Of a stretch of 64,000 bases of DNA, positions 15,578 through 23,935 are shown in pieces. The position numbers and the translations under genes were made by a program. How positions within the stretch are numbered: position 1 is the stretch's first letter; every line of letters begins with the position of its first letter. Under the pieces are notes generated by a model that was not told the origin of the DNA, did not search any database, and saw only the letters and a list, made by a program, of their open reading frames with translations. Origin of the DNA: a virus; IMG/VR virus record IMGVR_UViG_3300008267_000016, positions 1 through 64,000 of that record. One strand, 5' to 3'.

Positions 15578-17326
15578 ATGTCCTTACTCGGTAAGTTGGC
15601 CAAGCTTGGCTTCCGGTCTGCTCAGGACATTGCAGAGCGGGTTATGCCGATGGTCCTGCAGACTGGCGATAAGGTGTTGGTGGAGAACACTACTAACGCT
15701 CTCCGTAAAATGGGTGCGTCGGTTCCGAGCCAGCCTGGTCCTGGTTTGCTTGGAACATTAGAAGTTAAAACTTCCCGCCAGTTAGGTCAAGCACCCAAAC
15801 CCGCTTTCGGTCCTGGTGCAAACAATCCCGCAGCACCTGCGGGCGCACGTCCAACCAATACTCTTGTCACCCAGCCTTTCCAAGGTCCGCGCACTCGCGG
15901 CGGCGAACTTGTAAGGACTCAGGCTCCTGCAGCTGCTCCTACTACTCGCACTCAGTTCACTGAGGATTTAATCACTCAGCCCACGATGCAGGGCGCTCAG
16001 CGTGCTCCGGTGCAGGGCCCTTCTATGACTGGTACTCCTGTTCAGGGTCAGCTTGATCTCCGTTTCCCATCTGGGGCACGTTCGACTGCTGAGTTCACCA
16101 CGGCTAAAGGAGCCCTTCGCCCAGAAGGTACTCCGATTGGGGGTCAGCCTTATCGCGGTGGCCCTGTTGCTTCTCAGGCAAACTTAGAAGTTTTTAATCC
16201 TCCTGCGCTGCAAGGCCCCGGTCGCGCTCCTATGCAGGGACCTTCCGAGGCTGCCGGAGTTCAAGGTTCTTTTTTCCTGGATAACGTTCCCGATATCTGG
16301 AGCGGTGGATTCCGGATGCGTCCAGAACTCATCCGCCAACTTCCTAAAGAAGTGCAAGAACGTATCGGCACCTCGATGGTACGCGAGGCGGCTGACTTAG
16401 GTCCCGTTGCTCCCCGTCCTGCATTCGGCCCTGACGCAGGTCCTGCCCCCGTGGATTCTGCGGCCGCTATGGCTTTTGCTCGTAACGCTGCAAGCGGTGC
16501 TGAGCTTGTTGATCTCGGTGCTCTTCTTAACAATCCTGCTTTCCGTGCTGCTACAGGCGCAGCTGGTTTAGGTCTCTTCGGTGCCGGTATCGCAGGCATG
16601 TCGATGGGTGGGAATCGTACTGGTGAGACGACTGCCGGCGCACCTCCTGAGCTTCCCTTGCCTCCTTCTGTTAACGCACCTTTGTTTGCCGAGTCTGATG
16701 GGTCTCCTCTTGGGGATGGGGCTCCTGGTGTTACTGCTCCGAACCCTCCTGCTCCTGGCAACATCGACCCCACAGCTCCCGCCCCCGTGGTCACCTCCGG
16801 CGGTATAGAGCGCGAGAGTGCCATGCGTGCTGCCCTTGCTCAGAATGCTCCAGCTGCTGCCGCAGTCCAACGCGCCACAGAACCTATGAGTCCTGAGCGT
16901 TACAAGAGTATTGAAGATTACTACGCAGCGCGTCAGGCTTATGCTGGCTCTGCTGATAAGCGTCGGGAGCTCATGCGCTATATGGGCGGTCAGTCTCCTG
17001 CTGTCGGCAGTCAACTGGCTAGCTGGGCGCAATCAAACCCTGCTTTAGCTTACGAATATCAGCGTCGTCAACTGGTTAACCCGGCGGCTAATCAGCAAAG
17101 CTCTGAATCCATTACGACCACTGTTGTGACTACCCCTATGGGTTCGGAGACAGCCGCAAACGCTGTGGGCAACGCTGAATCTACAGCAGATGCCGCTCTT
17201 AAAGGGACTCAAGAAGCTCAAGCTCTGAAGTATGCAACAACCCCTAATGTCCAACCCAATCTTCAACGGGTGCAGGACTTTATTCGTACTCAAGCACCGC
17301 GTGCAGCAATGTACGCCGGTTATTGA
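15578..17326 (+). CDS. Large Pro/Ala/Gly-rich virion protein with internal duplication
   Basis: 582 residues. A helical start (LLGKLAKLGFRSAQDIAERV) is followed by about 200 residues of low complexity. Within these, RAPVQGPSMTGTPVQG and RAPMQGPSEAAGVQG mark a duplicated module. Near residues 320-345 lies a Gly/Ala hydrophobic stretch (AATGAAGLGLFGAGIAG) long enough to span a membrane. The C-terminal 130 residues are helical (YKSIEDYYAARQAYAGSADK). A membrane-active segment in a large flexible virion protein would suit an ejected internal protein or a short tape measure; that is inference. Confidence 0.65.
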   Translation: MSLLGKLAKLGFRSAQDIAERVMPMVLQTGDKVLVENTTNALRKMGASVPSQPGPGLLGTLEVKTSRQLGQAPKPAFGPGANNPAAPAGARPTNTLVTQPFQGPRTRGGELVRTQAPAAAPTTRTQFTEDLITQPTMQGAQRAPVQGPSMTGTPVQGQLDLRFPSGARSTAEFTTAKGALRPEGTPIGGQPYRGGPVASQANLEVFNPPALQGPGRAPMQGPSEAAGVQGSFFLDNVPDIWSGGFRMRPELIRQLPKEVQERIGTSMVREAADLGPVAPRPAFGPDAGPAPVDSAAAMAFARNAASGAELVDLGALLNNPAFRAATGAAGLGLFGAGIAGMSMGGNRTGETTAGAPPELPLPPSVNAPLFAESDGSPLGDGAPGVTAPNPPAPGNIDPTAPAPVVTSGGIERESAMRAALAQNAPAAAAVQRATEPMSPERYKSIEDYYAARQAYAGSADKRRELMRYMGGQSPAVGSQLASWAQSNPALAYEYQRRQLVNPAANQQSSESITTTVVTTPMGSETAANAVGNAESTADAALKGTQEAQALKYATTPNVQPNLQRVQDFIRTQAPRAAMYAGY

Positions 17327-17368
17327 TAGTAAAATAACTGCAGGATCTGCGTCGATTTAGGTAAGCAT

Positions 17369-17875
17369 ATGGCTGCACCTGTAATGGCCCCTCGAAGCTA
17401 CGACTATTCTGGCGAAGCAGATCCTCGCGACATTCGTTCTTATGGTGTGTCGATGGGTTCTGCGCCGGTACAGAACGACGCGAACCTTGGCTTCCTTGGC
17501 CGCTTAAACGATATTGCTGGCAAACTTGCCCCTATCGTTGAGGCAGCTGTTGCTTTTAAGCAAGGGTATCAGGGTTACCCTTTGCCTGGCCGTGGAGTCG
17601 AAGACCCCCGTATGGCCGGTGATCGGTTTATCTTCCAAGTGCTGGAAGATATGCGAGCTCGTAACGAACAGTCCGAAGAGCGTGCTCGTATGGAGCGCGA
17701 AAGTGCTCGTGAGTCTGATTTACGCCAACGTTTAGTTCTTGCTGGGGTTGAGAAAGGAGATATCTCCTGGAAAGAAGCTCTTGATGCTTTGAAGACTGGA
17801 GGTTTTGAATCTATCAAACCTCAAGATAAACTCCCCTCACAGGCTCCTGCCCAAGGGGCACCTCAACCTAAGTAA
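17369..17875 (+). CDS. Unrecognised helical protein in the virion block
   Basis: 168 residues. A disordered N-terminus is followed by a hydrophobic helix (LGRLNDIAGKLAPIVEAAVA) and then a highly charged helix of about 45 residues (RARNEQSEERARMERESARE) that could form a coiled coil. A Pro/Gln-rich tail ends the protein. It lies between two probable virion genes with short gaps. Function unknown. Confidence 0.6.
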   Translation: MAAPVMAPRSYDYSGEADPRDIRSYGVSMGSAPVQNDANLGFLGRLNDIAGKLAPIVEAAVAFKQGYQGYPLPGRGVEDPRMAGDRFIFQVLEDMRARNEQSEERARMERESARESDLRQRLVLAGVEKGDISWKEALDALKTGGFESIKPQDKLPSQAPAQGAPQPK

Positions 17876-17896
17876 TAAGCTCACGGAGCGCACCTA

Positions 17897-18454
17897 ATGG
17901 CCTCGACTTCGACTAACAAACAACCTTTAATGGTTGACCGCCCTTTCTTTAGGGGTGCTCGAATTAACAACAGTACACCTGTAGTTACTTCTCCTAGTAA
18001 CCCAGACTTCAGCCAGTTGGTTCAGCTTGTCCGTGTGGGCGACCTTCCTTCTGAGGATGGAGCTCTTGTAGAAGATATTTTTGTTGTCTCGTCTGAAGGC
18101 TACCCGGATCGCAGCGGGGTTCGTACCGCTGCTTTTGGTGTGTATGTTTATGCACCCAACCAGGCTGCTCCCTCGACCTCAACCCCGCTGTTAGTCGGTA
18201 AGTTTCAGGTCGGTCTTTCTGGTTCAACTGATGGTTTAATCCAGCGAGTTGAGCTCCCAGCCACCGTGGCTCCCACGCCTCAGGTCGGTGATACCACGAC
18301 TGTGTATCCCATCGAGCGCGGCAAGTCTGAAGCTATGTATCTCGAAAAGGGATACATTCTTTGCGTTGGCTACTTAGGCAACGGCCCTGCTGCTGTGTCT
18401 GGTGGTTTGAGCTCTTCTGGCGTTTGCATCATGGCGCAGGGCGGCTTCTATTAA
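17897..18454 (+). CDS. Unrecognised beta-rich virion protein
   Basis: 185 residues, beta-rich and poor in charge: LVQLVRVGDLPSEDGALVED, then RTAAFGVYVYAPNQAAPSTS and a Gly-rich end (SGGLSSSGVCIMAQGGFY). It is only three bases from the next gene. The composition suggests a tail or connector subunit. Family not recognised. Confidence 0.65.
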   Translation: MASTSTNKQPLMVDRPFFRGARINNSTPVVTSPSNPDFSQLVQLVRVGDLPSEDGALVEDIFVVSSEGYPDRSGVRTAAFGVYVYAPNQAAPSTSTPLLVGKFQVGLSGSTDGLIQRVELPATVAPTPQVGDTTTVYPIERGKSEAMYLEKGYILCVGYLGNGPAAVSGGLSSSGVCIMAQGGFY

Positions 18455-18457
18455 TTC

Positions 18458-20002
18458 GTGGCTAAACACAAGGGCTCAGATGACTTTGGCTGGCATACAC
18501 ACCAGCCAAAGAAATCGAACTTTGGTTTTAAAGCCGTTGAAGGCGCTAGCTCAAGGCATCAGCTCTCAACGCCGATGCCTTTTAAAAGGAAATTTAGACC
18601 TGACTTTAACTTAAAAGATTTCAGTATTCTTTACGACTACAACTACGCGTCTATGTGGACGCGTTGGCGTAGAGGATATGAACTTTATATGTACGCAAAC
18701 CAGGCGTATGTAGGTCTGAATTACTCATTCAGATATTGGACAACAGGCACCGTGGGAGTTGGCGCTGCGCTTCCCGGTGTTTGTTACATGTACCCATCCA
18801 TGAGCCAGGATATGGCTATGCGGATGGTCGCGGTCCGTCCACGCGATTCGTTTAACTTTCTTGATTTTGGATACTCAATTCAATCAGTAACACAGACAAG
18901 TGGCACAACTTATGCCGTCCAGCTATCTAGTAACTTCGGCCCTCCTATTTCTTTCTTTACAGGCGAGATACTCTCTGATCGCTTCGACTCAACTGGTGCA
19001 GAGAAAACAACTTACAACAACTATGTAGTTATAGGCGTGGGTAATGGGACTACACCGCTTACTCCTAGTTTTGCTCCAGTCTTCAATAGTATTTTTATTT
19101 CTCTCGATACAAATAACAGCTGGTCTGTTATTGATAACGAGACGTTAGCTGCACCTGCTTCTTTACCTACCCCAGGGGATTATTTCACGACTGAGATGCG
19201 ATTTGGGTGTAACTGCCCAGATTATTTAGCTCGCGAAGATTTTAATCTTTACGAATACAACTTAAAGCGAAGGTATCCGTATACGTTGCCCCAGGATGCT
19301 AAGCCTGGTCAGTATGACGCAGGTAAAGATTTCTTAAGTTCTCGCGAATCAAACAGTAGGGATCTTCCTGGTTTTACCCGTGACTTTGGTTTTCTATACG
19401 TCAAACAACTTTTAAATCTTCCTAGTTACACGGATAGTAGCAAAGTTTATTCTGATCCTAATTTAATTTATTTTGCTCCTAGATGGTGTAAACATATTTA
19501 TGCAACATTCTGGGATATGCAGAACAGGTTTGGTTCTGATATGTTCCCTCTCGCGTGGCTGGCTCAACCCACTGATGAACCGATGGATGATCGGTATCGA
19601 GATGAGTTTGAGATGAACTTAGCCAAGCAAACTACTTTTGATAAACGCCAACAACACCTTCGTTGGTGGGAAAAATATTCTCCTTCTCAGAATACAGTTC
19701 CGGTGCACATGATGTATCCGGATATGCACCCAACTATGGTAAAGACGCTTAACTTTGACACGTTAGCGTCTGGCACATCCACTGCAATGACTGCAAGTGG
19801 GTTTGAGATGTTTAAGATCGATGAGTATGATCCTTTTGCGCCTCCAGACCCAGGAGTTACCCCTAGGTTGGATGGTGGAATTTACAACAATGGCGTTCTT
19901 GTGAGCGGTGCCACCTTGATTTATGACGGTGGTCAGTATTCCAACGGCGCTTTAATCCCTTATCCGTCTTACCCTTCTCTAATCAACGGAGGAACTTACT
20001 AA
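18458..20002 (+). CDS. Large unrecognised tail or head-tail protein
   Basis: 514 residues from a GTG start placed three bases after the upstream stop. Aromatic residues are abundant (DYNYASMWTRWRRGYELYMY, LNYSFRYWTTG). The C-terminus carries two short repeats, DGGIYNNGVLVSGATL and DGGQYSNGALIPYPS. Such Gly/Tyr repeats at the end of a structural protein could be an attachment or display element. Its size and position ahead of a fibre-like gene fit a tail tube, nozzle or baseplate protein. Family not recognised. Confidence 0.65.
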   Translation: MAKHKGSDDFGWHTHQPKKSNFGFKAVEGASSRHQLSTPMPFKRKFRPDFNLKDFSILYDYNYASMWTRWRRGYELYMYANQAYVGLNYSFRYWTTGTVGVGAALPGVCYMYPSMSQDMAMRMVAVRPRDSFNFLDFGYSIQSVTQTSGTTYAVQLSSNFGPPISFFTGEILSDRFDSTGAEKTTYNNYVVIGVGNGTTPLTPSFAPVFNSIFISLDTNNSWSVIDNETLAAPASLPTPGDYFTTEMRFGCNCPDYLAREDFNLYEYNLKRRYPYTLPQDAKPGQYDAGKDFLSSRESNSRDLPGFTRDFGFLYVKQLLNLPSYTDSSKVYSDPNLIYFAPRWCKHIYATFWDMQNRFGSDMFPLAWLAQPTDEPMDDRYRDEFEMNLAKQTTFDKRQQHLRWWEKYSPSQNTVPVHMMYPDMHPTMVKTLNFDTLASGTSTAMTASGFEMFKIDEYDPFAPPDPGVTPRLDGGIYNNGVLVSGATLIYDGGQYSNGALIPYPSYPSLINGGTY

Positions 20003-20003
20003 C

Positions 20004-20498
20004 ATGGCTTCCACACCAGTAATTATCCTCACCAAGCGCAGCGGTAATTCCTCAGATAGGCCCAATACTTCGACAGTACAAGCCGGCGAAACGGCTATGA
20101 GTTTTGGTGCAGCTGATCCTGGTCTTTACTTCAAAGACTCAGCTGGAGCCATTCGTAAGTTTGGATCGAATCACTACGGCACAACTGCACCTAACTCAAC
20201 CCCCGTTGGCTCTGTGGGAAATTCAGTCGGTGAAACCTGGGCCGACTCTTCTACCTCAAATTATTATTTGAAAGTGTGGACTGGAAGTGTTTGGCAAAAA
20301 GTCGGTGCTGGGTTCGCCGACTCAGCGACAAGTGCTAACTCAGCTAATACAGCTAACACAGCAGTATCTGCAACAGTAGCTAGCGGAATTGCAGTCGTTA
20401 ATGCCCTTCCGCCAGCTTCGCCTGGTTTGACTGTTTATTTAAATTCTGGTGTGAGTGGGCTTTATGTCTCCGCTAATGGCGGCTGGATCCTCACATAG
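20004..20498 (+). CDS. Tail fibre-like virion protein
   Basis: 164 residues. The segment GETAMSFGAADPGLYFKDSA near residues 28-47 is the familiar opening of many phage tail fibre and virion spike proteins (a short domain of the GELA...D..L..KD type). It is followed by GETWADSSTSNYYLKVWTGS, another fibre-type module. A small-residue stretch of SANSANTANTA links to a beta C-terminus. It ends 8 bases inside a convergent leftward gene. Confidence 0.7.
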   Translation: MASTPVIILTKRSGNSSDRPNTSTVQAGETAMSFGAADPGLYFKDSAGAIRKFGSNHYGTTAPNSTPVGSVGNSVGETWADSSTSNYYLKVWTGSVWQKVGAGFADSATSANSANTANTAVSATVASGIAVVNALPPASPGLTVYLNSGVSGLYVSANGGWILT

Positions 20499-21030
20499 AT
20501 CCACGAAGCGTGGCTTTTAACATCCAAGCCCCTTTGAACAACCTGCCGCAAGTATCAGCAGCATAATTTTCAACATCGGGAGCGCCAGTTTCTCGTGCTG
20601 CTTCGACAAGATCTTTTGCAAGCATCGCCCCAGCTTCAAGATTCTTGGTGTACAGCGTCAGACCTTCGCGTGCATCGTAGGTCTTCACAGACGGAAACTT
20701 TTTATAAGCATCGAATAGGCCACACTGACACATCGGCATTAGATAGTCCATGCTGCGGACTAGCTCAGCCAGAGTGTCGAAGTCTCCAGTGTGCTGCTCG
20801 TACTGCCCTTTTAAGAATTCGTGAACAGCTAAGAAATTGGAGCACTCTACATTTAAATGGAGTAGGTGAGCTTGGATGTTTAATTGATATAAATAAGAGG
20901 CGAAGGAGACCATCTGATAAGCAAGGTTATCAGGCGTGGCCTCCTTCGTGAGAATGAGCTCCTCCTTGACAATTTCTTGAGTCGGAGCCTGAGCTGCGCT
21001 TTGGAAAATGTTTGCTAAGGAGGAGTTCAT
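20491..21030 (-). CDS. Dps-like ferritin-fold protein
   Basis: 179 residues, a normal Dps length. Dps proteins form 12-mers that oxidise and store iron and protect DNA from peroxide. The signature region holds His in LHLNVE, a second His 12 residues later in LAVHEFL, then Asp 15 and Glu 19 residues after that. This is exactly the spacing of the Dps ferroxidase ligands H31, H43, D58 and E62 in Listeria Dps numbering; the D47 position is Lys. The basic helix near the end (GRLFKGAWMLKATLRG) could touch DNA. It lies on the strand opposite to the tail genes, next to an HTH gene. Confidence 0.65.
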   Translation of the reverse strand: MNSSLANIFQSAAQAPTQEIVKEELILTKEATPDNLAYQMVSFASYLYQLNIQAHLLHLNVECSNFLAVHEFLKGQYEQHTGDFDTLAELVRSMDYLMPMCQCGLFDAYKKFPSVKTYDAREGLTLYTKNLEAGAMLAKDLVEAARETGAPDVENYAADTCGRLFKGAWMLKATLRGSM

Positions 21031-21039
21031 GGCTACGTA

Positions 21040-21291
21040 TCAGACAGCGCAAGCAGCGCTTTCTTCTACTTTAGCCTCTTCTTCGTTAGAACTTAGATAA
21101 GCCTCAAGTGCGTCTTTGTTGATGCGATAGAGGGACTTGGCTCCGTTGGGCTGGAGGTTGACGAAGATGCCCTTAGGCCAGCCACCGGGCTGGTTGGATT
21201 CGGTCAGAGAGATACGCTTACGTACAAAGCCTGCAGAGCAGTTCAGCAGCTCAGCGGTCTGGGCGATTGTCAAGAGCCTTGCGGATTCCAT
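21040..21291 (-). CDS. Small helix-turn-helix DNA-binding protein (excisionase-like)
   Basis: 83 residues. LLTIAQTAELLNCSAGFVRK is a clear MerR/excisionase-type helix-turn-helix, followed by a wing (FVNLQPNGAKSLYRINKDAL) and an acidic tail. It is transcribed toward the Dps-like gene, nine bases away, so the two probably share a leftward transcript. Inverted repeats directly upstream of its start could be its own operator. It could regulate the pair or the divergent genes. Confidence 0.7.
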   Translation of the reverse strand: MESARLLTIAQTAELLNCSAGFVRKRISLTESNQPGGWPKGIFVNLQPNGAKSLYRINKDALEAYLSSNEEEAKVEESAACAV

Positions 21292-21299
21292 TTAATGTG

Positions 21300-21349
21300 G
21301 CGTTGTGAATGAAGACAACGCGAAAAGGTTAGCAGGAATCTTCATGAAG
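21300..21349. promoter_or_regulatory. Inverted repeats between divergent genes, candidate operator
   Basis: GCGTTGT at 21300-21306 and ACAACGC at 21315-21321 form a perfect seven-base inverted repeat nine bases upstream of the HTH gene start. CTTCATGAAG at 21340-21349 is a perfect ten-base palindrome flanked by GAATC repeats. Such dyads in a divergent gap next to an HTH gene are candidate operator sites; neither is followed by a T-tract. Confidence 0.45.
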
Positions 21350-21426
21350 TGAATCTGTGATTCTTGGCTTAAGGTTAATTTTAGGTTTCAACCCGGTAGA
21401 CTAGGGGGACGCATTAGACCAGGGCC

Positions 21427-21675
21427 ATGGCGATCCGCATCGCTGGTGAGATTTTCAAGGGCTACAACCAGCCTCGGCGGGACTCGGATGGCGGTAAAAA
21501 GTTCGCTGTGGCGGCCAAGGAAGGCGACGAAGTGCGCTTGGTTCGTTTTGGAGATCCCAATATGACAATCAAAAAGCATATTCCAGAACGTCGGGAGAAC
21601 TTTAGAGCACGTCATAACTGCGATAATCCTGGCAGTAAACTGAAAGCTCGTTATTGGGCGTGCAAAAGTTGGTGA
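21427..21675 (+). CDS. Conserved small phage protein of unknown function
   Basis: 82 residues. RLVRFGDPNMTIKKHIPERR followed by ENFRARHNCDNPGSKLKARY and ending WACKSW is a pattern I know from many marine phage genomes, where the family is uncharacterised. Two cysteines lie in the C-terminal part. It starts the rightward unit beside the lysozyme genes. A capsid or maturation role is sometimes guessed for it, but the sequence gives no mechanism. Confidence 0.75.
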   Translation: MAIRIAGEIFKGYNQPRRDSDGGKKFAVAAKEGDEVRLVRFGDPNMTIKKHIPERRENFRARHNCDNPGSKLKARYWACKSW

Positions 21676-21729
21676 GCCTTAGGCGAAATTATGATTTGAT
21701 TTAAACTGAGATTAGATGCACTTCGGGCG

Positions 21730-21963
21730 GTGAGAGACGAGAGAGAGCAGCTTCACGTCGGCCTGACTTTGGAAGATGATTTCACCTTGACACGGTTGAA
21801 GAACGCCGCTCACGCACTCAAGGGAGAAGATCGAGATCAGTATTTATGGAAAACAATTTTTAGATTTGTATGCCGCGAACGAGCTTTTAAATCAGTTATG
21901 GAAGAAATTGGCGTGGTTATTGACACTAATATAGATATATTCGACGAAGAAGAGGATGAGTGA
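21730..21963 (+). CDS. NblA-like protein, divergent copy
   Basis: 77 residues from a GTG start. NblA proteins bind phycobiliproteins and Clp chaperones and trigger phycobilisome breakdown. After nine residues comes LTLEDDFTLTRLKNAAHALK, then helix two with DQYLWKTIFRFVCRERAFKS. The core (LTLE, Phe at +6, Leu at +18 and +27, Arg at +37 from the first Leu) aligns without gaps to the other NblA-like protein at 52463 and to my memory of the NblA pattern. An acidic C-terminal tail (IDIFDEEEDE) is extra. It overlaps the lysozyme gene start by 8 bases. Similarity is modest; another two-helix phage protein is possible. Confidence 0.45.
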   Translation: MRDEREQLHVGLTLEDDFTLTRLKNAAHALKGEDRDQYLWKTIFRFVCRERAFKSVMEEIGVVIDTNIDIFDEEEDE

Positions 21964-22780
21964 TCTTATAAGCCCCAACGCTCGTCGTTGGTTAAATCTG
22001 CTTTCTTACGCTGAAGGCACTTGGGGAGGTTCTGCGCCACGTTACGACATTACGTTTGGTTATAAACCAATAAAAGATCTCAGTCGTCACCCGAACCAAG
22101 TGGTTCAAGGTGGTAAGTATTCGAGTGCAGCGGCAGGTGCTTATCAGTTCATGCCTAGCACTTGGGCTGGTGTAGCCAAACAGCAGGGACTTAAAGATTT
22201 CGGACCGAAATCTCAAGATATTGCTGCGTTAGCACTGATTCGCGCAAAAGGGGTAGACCCTGATCGAGATCCGATCACTAAAGACACTGTTGCTAAGTTA
22301 TCGGGAACTTGGGCTTCTCTCCCTACGCTGCAAGGAAAGAGTGCTTATGGACAGCCTGTAAAGAGTTTTGAATCGCTACGTCAGTTTGCTGAAAAACAAG
22401 GAGCTTCTACGGCCGCAGCACCACAAGCTACCTCTGAGCAAACTACAGCTTCTAAAACTTCTGGACTCGGGCAAGTATTGCTAAATAAATTCATCGACAT
22501 GATGGGTGCGATGGGAGGCCGTGGATTTGGCCAACGCTCTGCTCTGCCAACTCCAGGAATGCCGGATTATTCTGAAAGTTCTATTAGCCCAGGACAGCAG
22601 GAAATTGGGGTGTTATTAGATGCGTATAAAGGGCGTAAAAATACTGAACAGTACCAACAAGCTGCTGAACAAGATCTGGCACGAAATCTTCGAGGTAACG
22701 TAGCGGCTGCTGAAGCAGCTAAAGCTGAACTCTTAGCTCAAGCTTTAGGTGCTTTTGGTGCTCCTTCCTCTGTTATTTAA
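21956..22780 (+). CDS. Lambda R-type peptidoglycan lytic transglycosylase with C-terminal extension
   Basis: 274 residues. The first 140 match the lambda R (GH104) lysozyme fold: LLSYAEGTWG with the catalytic Glu, then DLSRHPNQVV, SSAAGAYQFMPSTWAGVAKQ, GLKDFGPKSQDIAALALI and SGTWASLP. It cleaves the glycan strand of peptidoglycan. The extra C-terminal 130 residues (Ala/Thr-rich linker, then a long helix QQAAEQDLARNLRGNVAAAE) are not part of lambda R. Location among virion genes suggests a virion-associated lysin used at entry rather than at lysis; a separate endolysin is at 41.6 kb. Confidence 0.88.
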   Translation: MSDLISPNARRWLNLLSYAEGTWGGSAPRYDITFGYKPIKDLSRHPNQVVQGGKYSSAAAGAYQFMPSTWAGVAKQQGLKDFGPKSQDIAALALIRAKGVDPDRDPITKDTVAKLSGTWASLPTLQGKSAYGQPVKSFESLRQFAEKQGASTAAAPQATSEQTTASKTSGLGQVLLNKFIDMMGAMGGRGFGQRSALPTPGMPDYSESSISPGQQEIGVLLDAYKGRKNTEQYQQAAEQDLARNLRGNVAAAEAAKAELLAQALGAFGAPSSVI

Positions 22781-22812
22781 ACGTATAATCAATAGAGGTT
22801 AGTGCGTTACCA

Positions 22813-22902
22813 ATGAATCCCTTTGCTGCTGGGGTTGATGTACCGGTAAGCCTAATATTTTCTGGAATGGCTTTTGATCCCGGCAAAACGACTATTTCCT
22901 GA
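22813..22902 (+). CDS. Possible 29-residue peptide
   Basis: ATG-initiated frame coding for MNPFAAGVDVPVSLIFSGMA and nine more residues. TATAAT, a perfect -10 hexamer, lies at 22783-22788, about 25 bases upstream, and no larger frame occupies the 140-base gap. There is no good ribosome binding site. It may simply be a leader for the next gene. Confidence 0.25.
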   Translation: MNPFAAGVDVPVSLIFSGMAFDPGKTTIS

Positions 22903-22922
22903 TTCAACCACCGAGCACAAAC

Positions 22923-23654
22923 ATGGCCGCCACTGCTGCTGATTTTCCGAATACTTCTTGGAAGAATTATTCGGAGCCAGTTTCTTCCGCTGCTGGAGAA
23001 GGGAAGATTGGATTTTCAGGAGCTCCAGTAGGGAGTGTAGCTGGCGCTTTCGATTTAAATAACTTAACTCGTTTAGCTGGGAGTCTTGGCAGTCTATTCG
23101 GAAGTGGATCTAATTCTATTGAAGACTATATAAAACAAGCTACAAAAACACTCAAACAAGAACAACGTAGAACTACAAAAAAGATTAATACTCGCATCGA
23201 AAATATCTATCCCGAGCTCACCGGTATGACGGGTGAGGAAGCTTTAAATAAGTATTACGATGCTTTTGCTAATACTGTTGCTGACGTAACTGCTCAAGGT
23301 CGTGCAGATCTAGGAGTTACCCCTGATATTTCAGCTGAGTATGATCGCTTAAATAATCGAGTTCAAAATATTCAAAATCAATATTCTTTAGCTGGTCGTT
23401 TAGGTGGCTACGAAAAGCTAGCACTCGACCCCCCCGTGGTTTCGATGGATGCTGCCTCTATTCGAAATGTTGCTGATTGGGTAGACCCTACCAGTAATCA
23501 GATTAAGAGTAAGTATAAGGCAATGTATGATTATCAAGATCCTCAAAGTCAGCAGTTTATTTACGGATCCCGTAATACTGCTGATGCTATCGGTCGTTAT
23601 TACAATACAAGTGGTGATGTATCTGGTCTGATGAACTACGGCGGCCTTGGTTGA
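22923..23654 (+). CDS. Unrecognised virion-block protein
   Basis: 243 residues. A Ser/Gly-rich N-terminus leads to long helices: DYIKQATKTLKQEQRRTTKK, then EEALNKYYDAFANTVADVTA and EYDRLNNRVQNIQNQYSLAG, which could form coiled coils. The C-terminus is Tyr/Asn-rich. It is coupled to the following gene by a one-base overlap. Helical, Gln-rich virion proteins of this sort are often internal or tail-associated; family not recognised. Confidence 0.6.
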   Translation: MAATAADFPNTSWKNYSEPVSSAAGEGKIGFSGAPVGSVAGAFDLNNLTRLAGSLGSLFGSGSNSIEDYIKQATKTLKQEQRRTTKKINTRIENIYPELTGMTGEEALNKYYDAFANTVADVTAQGRADLGVTPDISAEYDRLNNRVQNIQNQYSLAGRLGGYEKLALDPPVVSMDAASIRNVADWVDPTSNQIKSKYKAMYDYQDPQSQQFIYGSRNTADAIGRYYNTSGDVSGLMNYGGLG

Positions 23655-23935
23655 TGCGTAGCATCAATAAACTAAGCATAGAAAAACGAGCAGAAAGTTA
23701 CGGTCGGCGTCGTCAACACCATGTCGACCGTGATCCTTCTTTTCATCGGTTTGCCGGAGAGTTATTCGGTATAGAACTTCGTGATAAAAATCGACAACAA
23801 GAAATAAAAGCTAGGCAAAGACTACAGTCCATGCGTGGCGTAGGCTTAGGTTTTGGCGAGAGAGATCAGTTCGGCCCAGATGATTCTTGGGACACGAAAG
23901 ATCCGATTAAATATACACCCTCCCAAGCGTACTAA
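23654..23935 (+). CDS. Small arginine-rich protein
   Basis: 93 residues; ATG at 23654 overlaps the upstream TGA (TGATG), so this start is preferred to the TTG one codon earlier. The product is basic (KRAESYGRRRQHHVDRDPSF, then RDKNRQQEIKARQRLQSMRG) with an acidic C-terminus. It ends 29 bases inside the convergent methyltransferase-like gene. Function unknown; it could bind nucleic acid. Confidence 0.6.
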   Translation: MRSINKLSIEKRAESYGRRRQHHVDRDPSFHRFAGELFGIELRDKNRQQEIKARQRLQSMRGVGLGFGERDQFGPDDSWDTKDPIKYTPSQAY

